Counted from the first letter of the stretch, positions 27,501 to 35,060 are shown. The stretch is DNA of 39,026 bases from a virus (IMGVR_UViG_3300034073_003716:1-39026), one strand, 5' to 3'. Notes: generated from the sequence alone by a model not told the origin. Made by a program: numbers and translations.

Positions 27501-27952
27501 TTTCCTTCTCCGTATACATAAAGGTCCTCTTCCTTTTCTGGTGGAACCCAAAAACCATCATCGGTCATACTATATCCAGCATCCACAGCTTCCTGATAGG
27601 TTAAAAGTTTATGACTTGCCTTATGATAGAACTTCTCTGCTTTATCAAGCAATTCATCAAAGTTATCTTCAACCACTTGATTTGAAGTGCTTTCAGTTAC
27701 TTTGGGAGTTTCATCCCTTTTAATTGCCACAACAGTATTAGTCCAGGCATCCTTGAACTTAGTATCAAAATCTTGAAGATAAAACTCCAAGTATTCATTT
27801 GCGGCATACATTAATGCTTCTGCCTTATCCAGTTTATGACTTTCAAGTGCTTCAATTGCACTGTCAAGTATTTCACGGGCACTTGAAACTTTACAGGTAG
27901 TCATTTCAAGTTCATTCATCGTGTCCCATACTTTCTGATAATTAATTGCCAT
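27497..27952 (-). CDS. Array II protein (YQKVWDTMNELE family), 151 aa
   Basis: The first 75 residues (YQKVWDTMNELEMTTCKVSS, then REILDSAIEALESHKLDKAE) and the AGYSMTDDGFWV motif match 19788-20123. About 40 extra residues with a KAEKFYHKASHKLL helix lie between. ATG 27952 chosen by alignment; a longer reading needs TTG. Confidence 0.8.
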   Translation of the reverse strand: MAINYQKVWDTMNELEMTTCKVSSAREILDSAIEALESHKLDKAEALMYAANEYLEFYLQDFDTKFKDAWTNTVVAIKRDETPKVTESTSNQVVEDNFDELLDKAEKFYHKASHKLLTYQEAVDAGYSMTDDGFWVPPEKEEDLYVYGEGK

Positions 27953-28130
27953 ATTCCTCATCGTATGATTTACAAGCTTGTTCAATAATAATCTGAATTT
28001 CCTTAGAAGTCAAGTTATTTAACCAAGACCAATTAGGGTCATTCCTATCCCATTCTGCGGAATAAGAACCATCAGGATTTTGAATAATTCTAAGACTATC
28101 ATTCTCTTGGTTTTGGTTTGTTACACTCAT
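27942..28130 (-). CDS. Conserved-looking cyanophage protein, 62 aa
   Basis: LRIIQNPDGSYSAEWDRNDP, then WSWLNNLTSKEIQIIIEQAC. I recall similar EWDxNDPxWSWLN proteins in other cyanophages, of unknown function. It overlaps both neighbours. Confidence 0.78.
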   Translation of the reverse strand: MSVTNQNQENDSLRIIQNPDGSYSAEWDRNDPNWSWLNNLTSKEIQIIIEQACKSYDEEYGN

Positions 28131-28419
28131 TACAGTAATAGCTAAATCCGTGTTTGAACGATTTTATCACCTGATAGTGGTTTTTGTCTAGGGGTTTCTC
28201 CTCCCCACAACGGGAGCAAATCCTACTTGTTGTCGTAATTGAGTTGCTCCCAATCTTTTCGTTCTTGTTTGCGAAGGGATTTAAGTTCCTTATAAAGTTC
28301 CTTGATTTGCTGGTAAGCATCTTCGGGGCTGATTTTATCTGCGATTTCAAGTCCCGCAATAAGACCAACTTTGTCCCCAAATCTTGCCAGTGCTCTTTCA
28401 AATTCAGTGAGACTTTCAT
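28099..28419 (-). CDS. Zn-ribbon ORF in +1 frame, start uncertain, up to 106 aa
   Basis: The last 43 residues contain RICSRCGEEKPLDKNHYQ and FKHGFSYYCNECNKPKPRE, nearly the same zinc ribbon as at 11688. The first 60 residues overlap the 66-aa gene and look unconserved. No ATG, GTG or TTG lies near the ribbon in this frame. Either translation begins at ATG 28419, which overlaps the upstream TGA as ATGA, or the ribbon is reached by a +1 shift at the end of the 66-aa gene. Confidence 0.55.
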   Translation of the reverse strand: MKVSLNLKEHWQDLGTKLVLLRDLKSQIKSAPKMLTSKSRNFIRNLNPFANKNEKIGSNSITTTSRICSRCGEEKPLDKNHYQVIKSFKHGFSYYCNECNKPKPRE

Positions 28420-28423
28420 ACAT
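28223..28423 (-). CDS. Helical phage protein, 66 aa
   Basis: MYESLTEFERALARFGDKVG, then KISPEDAYQQIKELYKELKS and a basic end. The helical pattern is convincing. Its ATG at 28423 lies only four bases from the ATG of the zinc-ribbon frame, so two overlapping starts sit in the same ribosome-binding region. Confidence 0.75.
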   Translation of the reverse strand: MYESLTEFERALARFGDKVGLIAGLEIADKISPEDAYQQIKELYKELKSLRKQERKDWEQLNYDNK

Positions 28424-28631
28424 TTTTAGTAATCCTACAGTGTTCTGCAAGTATATCTATGCGAGCATCTAATGAATTCTCAAGACGGTAGAGTTCATTT
28501 GTAGTAGAAATGTTTTCATCTTCTAACTTAAGAATTCTCTGCTCCAGTTCTTCAATTTTCTTGAACAATACATCAGTTGGAACCTCTTGAGTTCCCCACT
28601 TCTTTTGAAACCAGTTAGGGTCTTGGGTCAT
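28416..28631 (-). CDS. Array II coiled-coil protein, 71 aa
   Basis: MTQDPNWFQKKWGTQEVPTD, then a heptad region (FKKIEELEQRILKLEDENIS) ending ARIDILAEH. A paralogue of 20120-20368 in the coiled coil only. Confidence 0.75.
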   Translation of the reverse strand: MTQDPNWFQKKWGTQEVPTDVLFKKIEELEQRILKLEDENISTTNELYRLENSLDARIDILAEHCRITKNV

Positions 28632-28783
28632 TTGATTACTCCAATTTCTCTCAGATAGGCATTATAACGCATAAAACCACCAACTCTCACGGGTCGTTCA
28701 AGACTATGGCAACACTCCTGATATGAGAGAAACTCATACCAAGGAGTTGTGGGGTCAAGTGTAGGAAACTCAGAGTTTTCCAT
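28628..28783 (-). CDS. Array II protein (FPxLDxTTPWY family), 51 aa
   Basis: MENSEFPTLDPTTPWYEF, then CCHSLERPVRVGGFMRYNAY. It starts exactly where similarity to 21126-21329 begins. A longer form from 28810 is possible. Confidence 0.75.
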   Translation of the reverse strand: MENSEFPTLDPTTPWYEFLSYQECCHSLERPVRVGGFMRYNAYLREIGVIK

Positions 28784-28976
28784 CCACTGTTCCTTGATAC
28801 GAAACATCATCTTTAAATCCCTCTTGAAGACCTTTCAGATAGAAACGGGTAGATTGAATGCAAGTTTCTTTATTCAGAGAAGTGATTAGTTTCTTACCCA
28901 CTGTATCTTCAGAAACCCAAGTTCCCCATCGTTGCTGTTGGACATAGAAGCAGTCGTCAATTAGTTCCTTTTGCAT
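28770..28976 (-). CDS. Array II protein (IDDCFxVxQxxWGTW family), 68 aa
   Basis: IDDCFYVQQQRWGTWVSEDT, then LITSLNKETCIQSTRFYLKG and a TVDGKL end. A paralogue of 21366-21575. The gene order around it differs from array I: here it follows the 41-aa gene, there it precedes the 45-aa gene. Confidence 0.8.
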   Translation of the reverse strand: MQKELIDDCFYVQQQRWGTWVSEDTVGKKLITSLNKETCIQSTRFYLKGLQEGFKDDVSYQGTVDGKL

Positions 28977-29082
28977 TCTGATTTACAAGATTATAATAAG
29001 TTTCAAGTGCATTGGCAGATTCTACTGTTTCTTCCCATTCCCAGATAGTACCATCTTTCTGAGTATAAGTGCGTGTTGCCAT
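28957..29082 (-). CDS. Array II protein (RTYxxKxGxxxEWxET family), 41 aa
   Basis: MATRTYTQKDGTIWEWEETV, then ANALETYYNLVNQN. A paralogue of the first 32 residues of 21232-21369. It overlaps the 68-aa gene by 20 bases. Confidence 0.7.
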   Translation of the reverse strand: MATRTYTQKDGTIWEWEETVESANALETYYNLVNQNAKGTN

Positions 29083-29084
29083 AA

Positions 29085-29366
29085 TTAATCCTCCTTTACT
29101 GATATTTTACAATTTTTTCTATTGAGTTTGTGTCTTGCAATATGTTTTTCCATATGATTAGCACATTGGAAGAAACATATTTTTTTATCTTTACCATCCA
29201 TATACTCAAGACGATGTGAAAATCCAACATGAGGAAAAATTTCCTTTGTACTTAAGGATTTTGAATCATCGGCAGACTTAGTTGTTGGTTTTGTTGTCTT
29301 TGCTTTGGCCTTAGTTGTCTTGGGTTTTTCTGGTTTTGAAGAATCTGTTTTTTTAGGTCTAGGCAT
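29085..29366 (-). CDS. Basic protein with CFFQCANH motif, 93 aa
   Basis: The start at 29366 follows a strong AAGGAG site. Residues 1-40 are Lys/Thr/Pro-rich (KPEKPKTTKAKAKTTKPTTK), resembling histone-tail-like linkers. The C-terminal half has CFFQCANHMEKHIARHKLN, matching the Cys/His cluster of 20857-21129. Perhaps a nucleic-acid-binding protein with a zinc site. Confidence 0.75.
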   Translation of the reverse strand: MPRPKKTDSSKPEKPKTTKAKAKTTKPTTKSADDSKSLSTKEIFPHVGFSHRLEYMDGKDKKICFFQCANHMEKHIARHKLNRKNCKISVKED

Positions 29367-29412
29367 AAGACTCCTTGTATTTTTGGAAATCATAATTCCC
29401 AGCTACCAACAC

Positions 29413-29468
29413 ATCATACCTAAAAAAACACCACCCGTCAAGGGTGGTGTGCCAGTCTTTAAACTGTC
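29413..29468 (-). promoter_or_regulatory. Early-type promoter with stem-loop and palindromic box
   Basis: Box at 29449-29468, 7 bp, -35 TTGACG (29436-29441) as the loop of a CACCACCC/GGGTGGTG hairpin followed by seven T, 17 bp, -10 TATGAT (29413-29418). It ends cassette B and starts array II. This is the clearest case of a -35 placed in a terminator loop. Confidence 0.88.
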
Positions 29469-29477
29469 ATTTTTGTT

Positions 29478-29909
29478 TTATGATGCATTTAGTTCATTAT
29501 ACTTCCTTTCAAGTACTTCAATTTGTTTTGAATGAAATATGCGATAAAATACAGAAACATTGTATGAACTATTACTACTTGTAAAAGCAATTCTTTCAAT
29601 TTCCCAAGTAATATTACCATCACTTAAGACTTCTCTCCTATATTTGTAATTATTATAGATCAAATATTCACATTTTTCAATTTTAACATCTGATCGTTCC
29701 ATGTTTTTTATTGGAACTATATCTTTTTCAATAATAAGATTTTTTACACCATTATCATTATTTGATACTATATTCTCCTCATGATGTTCATGATATCTAT
29801 GATGTTCATGATGTTCATGGTCATGATGTTCATGATTATTTTCACTATTTTCATTATGATTTTGATATGAATTTAACAATTCAATGAGTTCTCTAGATTT
29901 ATCTATCAT
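29478..29909 (-). CDS. Cassette B protein with His-rich tract and YRREV motif, 143 aa
   Basis: Residues about 20-45 are almost all His, Glu and Asp (HEHHDHEHHEHHRYHEHHEE), an obvious metal-binding tract. The later YNNYKYRREV block with a Trp-Glu-Ile strand matches 5019-5345, which has no His tract. The DNA of the tract is a CATGATGTT-like tandem repeat, so it may have grown by slippage. It is the last gene of cassette B. It may store or deliver iron for the oxygenases or His-rich fibres; that is inference only. Confidence 0.75.
   Translation of the reverse strand: MIDKSRELIELLNSYQNHNENSENNHEHHDHEHHEHHRYHEHHEENIVSNNDNGVKNLIIEKDIVPIKNMERSDVKIEKCEYLIYNNYKYRREVLSDGNITWEIERIAFTSSNSSYNVSVFYRIFHSKQIEVLERKYNELNAS
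29780..29838. repeat. Short tandem repeat encoding the His tract
   Basis: Imperfect copies of CATGATGTT or TCATGATGT over about 60 bases (plus strand). They encode the HEH/HHD tract of the 143-aa gene. The repeat is a likely site of length variation. Confidence 0.75.
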
Positions 29910-29913
29910 AGTC

Positions 29914-30450
29914 TTAAATATCCGATGGTGGAATTGGCCAATCTGGGTGATTTGGATCTATAGTCAAAGCAATGGGATCTTCAACAGTTTCTGGAAGGTC
30001 TCTAAGTTTTTGCCTATATTCTGCCCACTGCATTTTTTCTTCTTCAGTAAATGGTGAATCTGGAAGCATTATCCAATCAGTTATTTCTAACCGACCAGAC
30101 CTTTCTCCTCTTAATTTTTCTTCTGGGGAAAGATTTTCAAATGTATTTAATTGAGACTGGATAACTGCTTCTTCAGCAATTCTCCTACTCATTTCCTGTT
30201 CAAAGACTTCAATAGCTTGAGCAAATTCACCAACACTATCAACTCTTGAATTCCAACTTACGTCTTCAGGATCATCCCATGGATTTCTATGGTATTCAAT
30301 ATCTCCCCATTGAACTTCGGGATACCAATGAAATGCCCTAACATTTTGTGGAATCCAATTCAATAGTTTTTTATCAATATCTGTCAGTACAGTCCCATCA
30401 ACTATTATTGTACCATCTGATGGAACGATAATAAGTGAAGTAGTAAACAT
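29914..30450 (-). CDS. Tail-fibre assembly chaperone-like protein, 178 aa
   Basis: A paralogue of 5348-5857: N-terminal IVPSDGTIIVDGTVLTDID and AFHWYPEVQWGDIEY, C-terminal W-x-x-YRQKLRDLP and DPNHPDWPIPP. The middle contains a Glu-rich helix. Both copies sit in the same cassette position, supporting a role tied to the fibre genes of their own cassette. Confidence 0.8.
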   Translation of the reverse strand: MFTTSLIIVPSDGTIIVDGTVLTDIDKKLLNWIPQNVRAFHWYPEVQWGDIEYHRNPWDDPEDVSWNSRVDSVGEFAQAIEVFEQEMSRRIAEEAVIQSQLNTFENLSPEEKLRGERSGRLEITDWIMLPDSPFTEEEKMQWAEYRQKLRDLPETVEDPIALTIDPNHPDWPIPPSDI

Positions 30451-30809
30451 TATTCATCTCCTCCTTCATTTTCTCCAAGCATATTTAGAGGATTGTCTAA
30501 AGGTGTTATTTGAGACTCTAAAATTTTATTTTGATTAGATTGTTCCATAAAAGACAAATACAATTGTCTATTTTCAGAATTTGCTCTGACCATTTCGTTT
30601 CTAAAAGATTCAACAGCAGCACCAGCTTGCCTTGCTTGCTGCGAAGTTTCAATTTGCATGACTGGTATCCAAGAAATTGCACAATTCCAATCATCCATCA
30701 TTTCACCAGTGTTTGGGTTCATTCCACGTACTTGAATAAACCAAGCACATTTATTACCTACACACTTTTTCTTAATAAGTGGACACCAAGTTCCAGGTTC
30801 AATTTTCAT
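30450..30809 (-). CDS. Cys-containing cassette protein, 119 aa
   Basis: A paralogue of 5854-6225: TWCPLIKKKCVGNKCAWF and DWNCAISW keep all four Cys, and GMNPNTGEMMDD and QQARQAGAAVESFRNE are nearly unchanged. It is one of the best conserved members of the two cassettes, which suggests a general rather than fibre-specific role. Confidence 0.78.
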   Translation of the reverse strand: MKIEPGTWCPLIKKKCVGNKCAWFIQVRGMNPNTGEMMDDWNCAISWIPVMQIETSQQARQAGAAVESFRNEMVRANSENRQLYLSFMEQSNQNKILESQITPLDNPLNMLGENEGGDE

Positions 30810-30821
30810 TTTTTTCTCCTA

Positions 30822-31514
30822 TCAATTATTATAATTAGAAATTCTAAGCAATTCATTTTGAATGTTCTTCACAACAAAGCTTGGATCTCTCATGGATGAA
30901 TTGCAGTCTGTAAATTGTATTGGTACAGGATTTTCTTGAAAATACTTATCAATTAATTGTAGTTGATTGTATATTTTTCTGAAAGTAAGATCTTTAATTA
31001 AACTAATAGTCCAAAATACAGATGCATATCTTGTACCATGTAATACTGTATTAACTCTATGTATAGTTCCAGTGGGATATGTTATTGCCCATCCTGCCTC
31101 TGGTTTAAACATTTGCTCCTCATTTCCAAGTAACAAACAAAGTTCACCTCCAGAGTATGTTGATGGATCACTTAAAAATAAAGTTGTACTGTAATCACCA
31201 TTATTAAAATTATCCATATGTGGTTTGTAATAATCCCCAGATTCATATTTGGAAATGATATTCAAACCAGAACATTTTGCTACAGTGTATGAAATAAAAT
31301 CTTTGTCACTATCCAATGATTCCATTATAAAATCATTAATTTTTTGCGACATATTATGATCGATTAATTCTCTATTTCTTTTTATAGAAGAATTTCCACC
31401 ACCACTCATTAACCCATTTTCCCAAAGGTTATTCTCATCAGCATGTTTTAGTAAGTTTTGAATAATACTTACATGCTCATCATCTAAAACTTTTCTTAAG
31501 TAAAAATTTTCCAT
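30822..31514 (-). CDS. PKHD-type 2OG-Fe(II) hydroxylase, 230 aa
   Basis: A paralogue of 6229-6918 with the full site: KPHMDNFNNGDYSTTLF (H-x-D), YPTGTIHRVN (distal His) and HGTRYASVFW (Arg). GGELCLLLG is also kept. ATG 31514 overlaps the upstream TAA (TAATG); the longer reading would start with TTG 31526. The C-terminal 60 residues are the most divergent part between the two copies. Confidence 0.88.
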   Translation of the reverse strand: MENFYLRKVLDDEHVSIIQNLLKHADENNLWENGLMSGGGNSSIKRNRELIDHNMSQKINDFIMESLDSDKDFISYTVAKCSGLNIISKYESGDYYKPHMDNFNNGDYSTTLFLSDPSTYSGGELCLLLGNEEQMFKPEAGWAITYPTGTIHRVNTVLHGTRYASVFWTISLIKDLTFRKIYNQLQLIDKYFQENPVPIQFTDCNSSMRDPSFVVKNIQNELLRISNYNN

Positions 31515-32803
31515 TAAACTAACCAAGTAATTATTGAGTATCTAGTGCCTTCAGTAACAGGCATAACTTCATGTGGGAACATAAAGTTTGATGGGAACAT
31601 TATAACAGATCCTTTTCTTGATTTAATCATAACTTGTCGATTAAAGAATGCAAATTCTCCACCTTCATAGTCATCATTTAATATCATAGCACATGAAACT
31701 GATCTTTGCTCTTTTCTGAATGAATCTACGTGCTCAACATAGAATCCACCTGTTTCATACTTAAGCAATTGATATCCAGTATCAATTTCTATACCAAAAT
31801 CATTATGCATATCATGATATTTTATCATTGCATTTTTAACTGATTCATAAATTCTCATATCAAGATTTTTTCTATATTCTTGATTTCTACCGATAACTTC
31901 CAAATCACTCATAAGAATATTCTTGCAATTTCTTGCACTTTTGTTTACAGGATTATTTAAATCTGCAACTTCAGCATCTTGCCACTCTGAAGAATTTGCA
32001 AATTCATTTATAATTTCATCACATAATTCATCTGGAATGATGTTATTAAAAACGTGTATGTACTGTTCAAGTGTATTTGATGGGCTTGGCATAAGTGGTT
32101 CTTTGTTTTTTAATATACTATTTTTTGATTTTTCTAGGTTACCATTATCTTCATCAGATACAACAACCTCATCATTAGTCTTTATATCTTTTTGAATATT
32201 TTCTTCAAAAGGTTCTGAAGGATTTAAGAAGAAAGATTTATTAACCCTTACATTTTCATCTTTTGTTGTTATATCCATATCGAAATAACTAGTTCCGTAT
32301 GGACCTCTACTTCTCACATAATGTAAGAATACTTGAGTATAATATTGTCCATCATATTGATGCCTCCAGTGATCAGCATCACACCCAAGATACATCATTG
32401 CATCTCCAGGATTTAAATTGACTTTTTTTTCATTACCTTTTGGATCAACAATGTAAATTGGCCAAGATTTATCTGAATCAAGATGAAGTGTTAGTGATAT
32501 TTCGCATTCCTTTCTATCAGAATGCCTCTCTAAGATATCACCATTTGAATATACTCTTGAATAGCAATATGTTGGTAAAACAGTTTCTTCTAAAATATGT
32601 GAAATTTCTGGGGTTTTTTCACATAAAAGTTCTAAAAAAGAAATGTAATTATATAATGCCCTGGAATTTGGTGCTGCTACATCACCAGGGACATTTTCGT
32701 TTTCTGAAAATATTTTAAATTCTCTACCAAGTTCTTTTGCTCTAAATTTATTAATAAAATTTGGCAATATCAGGTAATTGTTTTTCTTTAATTTTATATT
32801 CAT
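31514..32803 (-). CDS. Two-domain 2OG-Fe(II) oxygenase, 429 aa
   Basis: A paralogue of 6915-8129. Domain 1 has H94-S-D96 (LERHSDRKECEIS) and H145 (DADHWRHQY). The linker is about 25 residues longer and very acidic. Domain 2 has H358-V-D360, GGEFAFFNRQ, H411 (FPHEVMP) and R421 (GTRYSIITW). Both metal sites are kept in both copies, so both domains are probably active and selected. Position directly below three fibre-tip genes is also kept. Confidence 0.85.
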   Translation of the reverse strand: MNIKLKKNNYLILPNFINKFRAKELGREFKIFSENENVPGDVAAPNSRALYNYISFLELLCEKTPEISHILEETVLPTYCYSRVYSNGDILERHSDRKECEISLTLHLDSDKSWPIYIVDPKGNEKKVNLNPGDAMMYLGCDADHWRHQYDGQYYTQVFLHYVRSRGPYGTSYFDMDITTKDENVRVNKSFFLNPSEPFEENIQKDIKTNDEVVVSDEDNGNLEKSKNSILKNKEPLMPSPSNTLEQYIHVFNNIIPDELCDEIINEFANSSEWQDAEVADLNNPVNKSARNCKNILMSDLEVIGRNQEYRKNLDMRIYESVKNAMIKYHDMHNDFGIEIDTGYQLLKYETGGFYVEHVDSFRKEQRSVSCAMILNDDYEGGEFAFFNRQVMIKSRKGSVIMFPSNFMFPHEVMPVTEGTRYSIITWLV

Positions 32804-32825
32804 AATAATACCTTTTTATTATATA

Positions 32826-33449
32826 TTAGTCTTTGACACAAATAATCATGTCACGATAGAAAACAGAAAAGTTTTCTGAAGGTACAGGAGATTGTGAATG
32901 ACCATGAGCAACACCACCTACAGTATGGCTATGTTGACTATTAATTGCATGTCCATGAGCAGTAACATTTACAGTATGGGAGTGTTGAGCACTTCCTCCA
33001 GATGCATTACTAAGAATATTTGCAACATCTTGATTAACTGCTTGAGGGCCTGGACTATTTCTACATGCTGTAATTGCATTACATTGATAAAGACCATGAG
33101 AGTGTGCATGAATTGAATTAAGATTTGCAGAAGTATTAAATGCTCCTCTTACTTGTTGTGGATTTATTCCAGACCCCGCAGTGTTTATGCTAGTATTGAC
33201 AGTAATCGTTGCTGGAGTAACAGTTGCAACTTGTTGTTTTGCGGTTAAAACTTGTGCATATGGAGTTGCAGTTCTTGGAGTGACTGTCCCCGTTACTACT
33301 CTAAGTGCAATTCCAGTAGTGCTGGGAACGGTATCCTTTGTCCAACTGACAGGAGCTGATGCATTTTCAAAAATCATCCTAGTTCCTGCAGAAATAAAGT
33401 CAGGAATATAAAGACAATCATCTAAAGTATTTGAACTTAAAACAGCCAT
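32826..33449 (-). CDS. His-rich tail-fibre tip protein B3, 207 aa
   Basis: Starts SSNTLDDCLYIPDFISAGTR, then APVSWTKDTVPSTTGIALRV. The last 60 residues carry many H-x-H motifs (HSHTVNVTAHGHAINSQHSH), ending FSVFYRDMIICVKD. By start and end it is the counterpart of A3 (8184-8834), which shares CLYI and the FSVxYRDxII end. Confidence 0.8.
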   Translation of the reverse strand: MAVLSSNTLDDCLYIPDFISAGTRMIFENASAPVSWTKDTVPSTTGIALRVVTGTVTPRTATPYAQVLTAKQQVATVTPATITVNTSINTAGSGINPQQVRGAFNTSANLNSIHAHSHGLYQCNAITACRNSPGPQAVNQDVANILSNASGGSAQHSHTVNVTAHGHAINSQHSHTVGGVAHGHSQSPVPSENFSVFYRDMIICVKD

Positions 33450-33463
33450 ATTATTTCCCTCCT

Positions 33464-34120
33464 TTAGTTCTTAGATGCTATTATAACATCATAATATGAA
33501 ACTGCAAAATCTTGAGATGCTACTGTAACTGTATGGACGTGAGCTGATGAGGCTATTACTGGATGTGTATGTGCAGCATTGTTTGTTGTGTGACTATGCT
33601 GTGATGTTGCACCTGGGAATGAATGGTTATGCTGAGCATTTACTGGAGAAGCACCATTGTTATTAACTGAAAGATCAGATAATCCCCTTGCAACAACTGG
33701 TTTATTAGTTGGTGGACCTACTGGACCTGGCTGAGCATCTCCAGGAAATCTTACTCCAGAGTGACCATGAGTTGCCAAAGTATTTCCATCTGATGTGCGA
33801 GCAATACTATTCACATTAACTGTAGTTTGTGTAAGACTGAGAGAAATTGTTGCTGGCTGAACTGTTTGTGCATCACCACCAGAACCAGCCTGCACTTGAA
33901 CTGCTTTTTGAGTATCTGGAAAAACAGCAATAAATGGGTTTGTTCCACCAGAGCTAACTGTTCCAGTAACTATACGCAATGCTTTGTTATTATGACTTGT
34001 GGTGTCCTTTGTCCAACTCGTTGGTGCAGATGTTCCATTAAAAATCATTCTCGTTCCAGAAGCAATAAAGTCTGGAATTGAATTACAACCTGTTAAACTA
34101 TCTAATCCTAATATTGCCAT
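33464..34120 (-). CDS. His-rich tail-fibre tip protein B2, 218 aa
   Basis: Starts GLDSLTGCNSIPDFIASGTR, then APTSWTKDTTSHNNKALRIV, identical over most of that block to A2. The end has HNHSFPGATSQHSHTTNNAA, further H-x-H and FAVSYYDVIIASKN. The middle is unrelated to A2 by eye, as expected for a receptor-contacting part. TGATG overlap with the gene upstream. Confidence 0.8.
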   Translation of the reverse strand: MAILGLDSLTGCNSIPDFIASGTRMIFNGTSAPTSWTKDTTSHNNKALRIVTGTVSSGGTNPFIAVFPDTQKAVQVQAGSGGDAQTVQPATISLSLTQTTVNVNSIARTSDGNTLATHGHSGVRFPGDAQPGPVGPPTNKPVVARGLSDLSVNNNGASPVNAQHNHSFPGATSQHSHTTNNAAHTHPVIASSAHVHTVTVASQDFAVSYYDVIIASKN

Positions 34121-34770
34121 CAGTTTTTAGTACAAACTACAACATCTACATATAATATATCAAAATTTCTTCCAGTCATTGTTATTAAATGATCATGACC
34201 CGCACCAGATAATGCGTGACTATGTGCCTCTCCACCATATGGATGACTGTGTTGTGAATTATTTACATTATGATTATGCCCTTGTTGATTACCTCTTTGG
34301 TTGAATCCAACACCAATGTTTCTACCTGTATTTGGAAGTCTTGTTGTTGGAGAACCAGTAACTGAAGTAACATTAACCCTAGTTTGATATGGGTGTGTAT
34401 GAGATACCATAGCACCATCAGGAAGGGCATTAGTTGTTGTTGCAAAGTTACTATTTCCTTGCCCAATAGTTACATATCCAGATGCAGGTCCTGTAGTATT
34501 TGTTCCTGGATGTATAGTTGAATCATTTAAACTAAAAGGACTTGCTTTACCTGAAACAAAAACCGTACTAAATGCTAATTGACCACCTGGAGTTAGACCA
34601 GTTGCATTGGGACCTCCAATAATTCTTATAGATCTATCATCAATTCCAGTTGCAACTTTTGTCCAATTCAATGGAGCATTAGTTTGCTGAAATATCATTC
34701 TACTCCCAGGACCAATAAAATCTGGGATAAATCCACATCCAGTTAAAGTAGTACTTCCAAGTACAGCCAT
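34120..34770 (-). CDS. His-rich tail-fibre tip protein B1, 216 aa
   Basis: First gene of cassette B. Standard start (TLTGCGFIPDFIGPGSRMIF), APLNWTKVATG, an IGGPNATGLTPGG block shared with A1 (IGGANGTALSPGG), a VSHTHPYQTR middle and an H-x-H-rich end (HNHNVNNSQHSHPYGGEAHS). It ends FDILYVDVVVCTKN. An ATAAATA late motif lies 20 bases upstream. Confidence 0.8.
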   Translation of the reverse strand: MAVLGSTTLTGCGFIPDFIGPGSRMIFQQTNAPLNWTKVATGIDDRSIRIIGGPNATGLTPGGQLAFSTVFVSGKASPFSLNDSTIHPGTNTTGPASGYVTIGQGNSNFATTTNALPDGAMVSHTHPYQTRVNVTSVTGSPTTRLPNTGRNIGVGFNQRGNQQGHNHNVNNSQHSHPYGGEAHSHALSGAGHDHLITMTGRNFDILYVDVVVCTKN

Positions 34771-34789
34771 ATAATAAAAATATTTTAGT

Positions 34790-34796
34790 TATTTAT
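34790..34796 (-). promoter_or_regulatory. Probable late promoter of fibre cassette B
   Basis: TAATAAATA on the minus strand, 20 bases before the ATG at 34770, in the same place as the motif before cassette A. Confidence 0.6.
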
Positions 34797-34811
34797 TAGT
34801 AGTATATTTAA

Positions 34812-35060
34812 TCAATTAATAACTCCAGTTTCTTTAAAATACTGCAGAGTTTCCTTCAATCCTCCAATATGTTTATGATTAATTGTGATTTGTGGATATT
34901 GTGCGTCCTTGCCAAATTCCATACGGAATTGTCTATCACTGAAATCTGCACCAAGAATATATTCAAGGTACTCTCCACCAAGACTTTTCAATAGCATACG
35001 AATTCTTTCACACTCTTGATTTCCATCAGTGTAAAGAACTGCAGTAAGTTTTTCAGTCAC
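34812..35060 (-). CDS. Glutaredoxin-like protein without CPxC, 82 aa
   Basis: A thioredoxin-fold protein of glutaredoxin size: AVLYTDGNQECERIRMLLKS (strand, active-site loop, helix), then AQYPQITINHKHIGGLKETL with the cis-Pro and the GG substrate motif. The usual C-P-x-C is replaced by NQEC, leaving one Cys one place off the standard position. It may bind glutathione or a partner rather than reduce disulphides. Start is GTG 35060, overlapping the upstream gene by 8 bases. Confidence 0.75.
   Translation of the reverse strand: MTEKLTAVLYTDGNQECERIRMLLKSLGGEYLEYILGADFSDRQFRMEFGKDAQYPQITINHKHIGGLKETLQYFKETGVIN

Noticed and set aside
29780-29838. Tandem repeat considered as a CRISPR or an origin iteron
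   Set aside because: The repeats are about 9 bases, contiguous without spacers, and code for a His-rich tract within a good gene.
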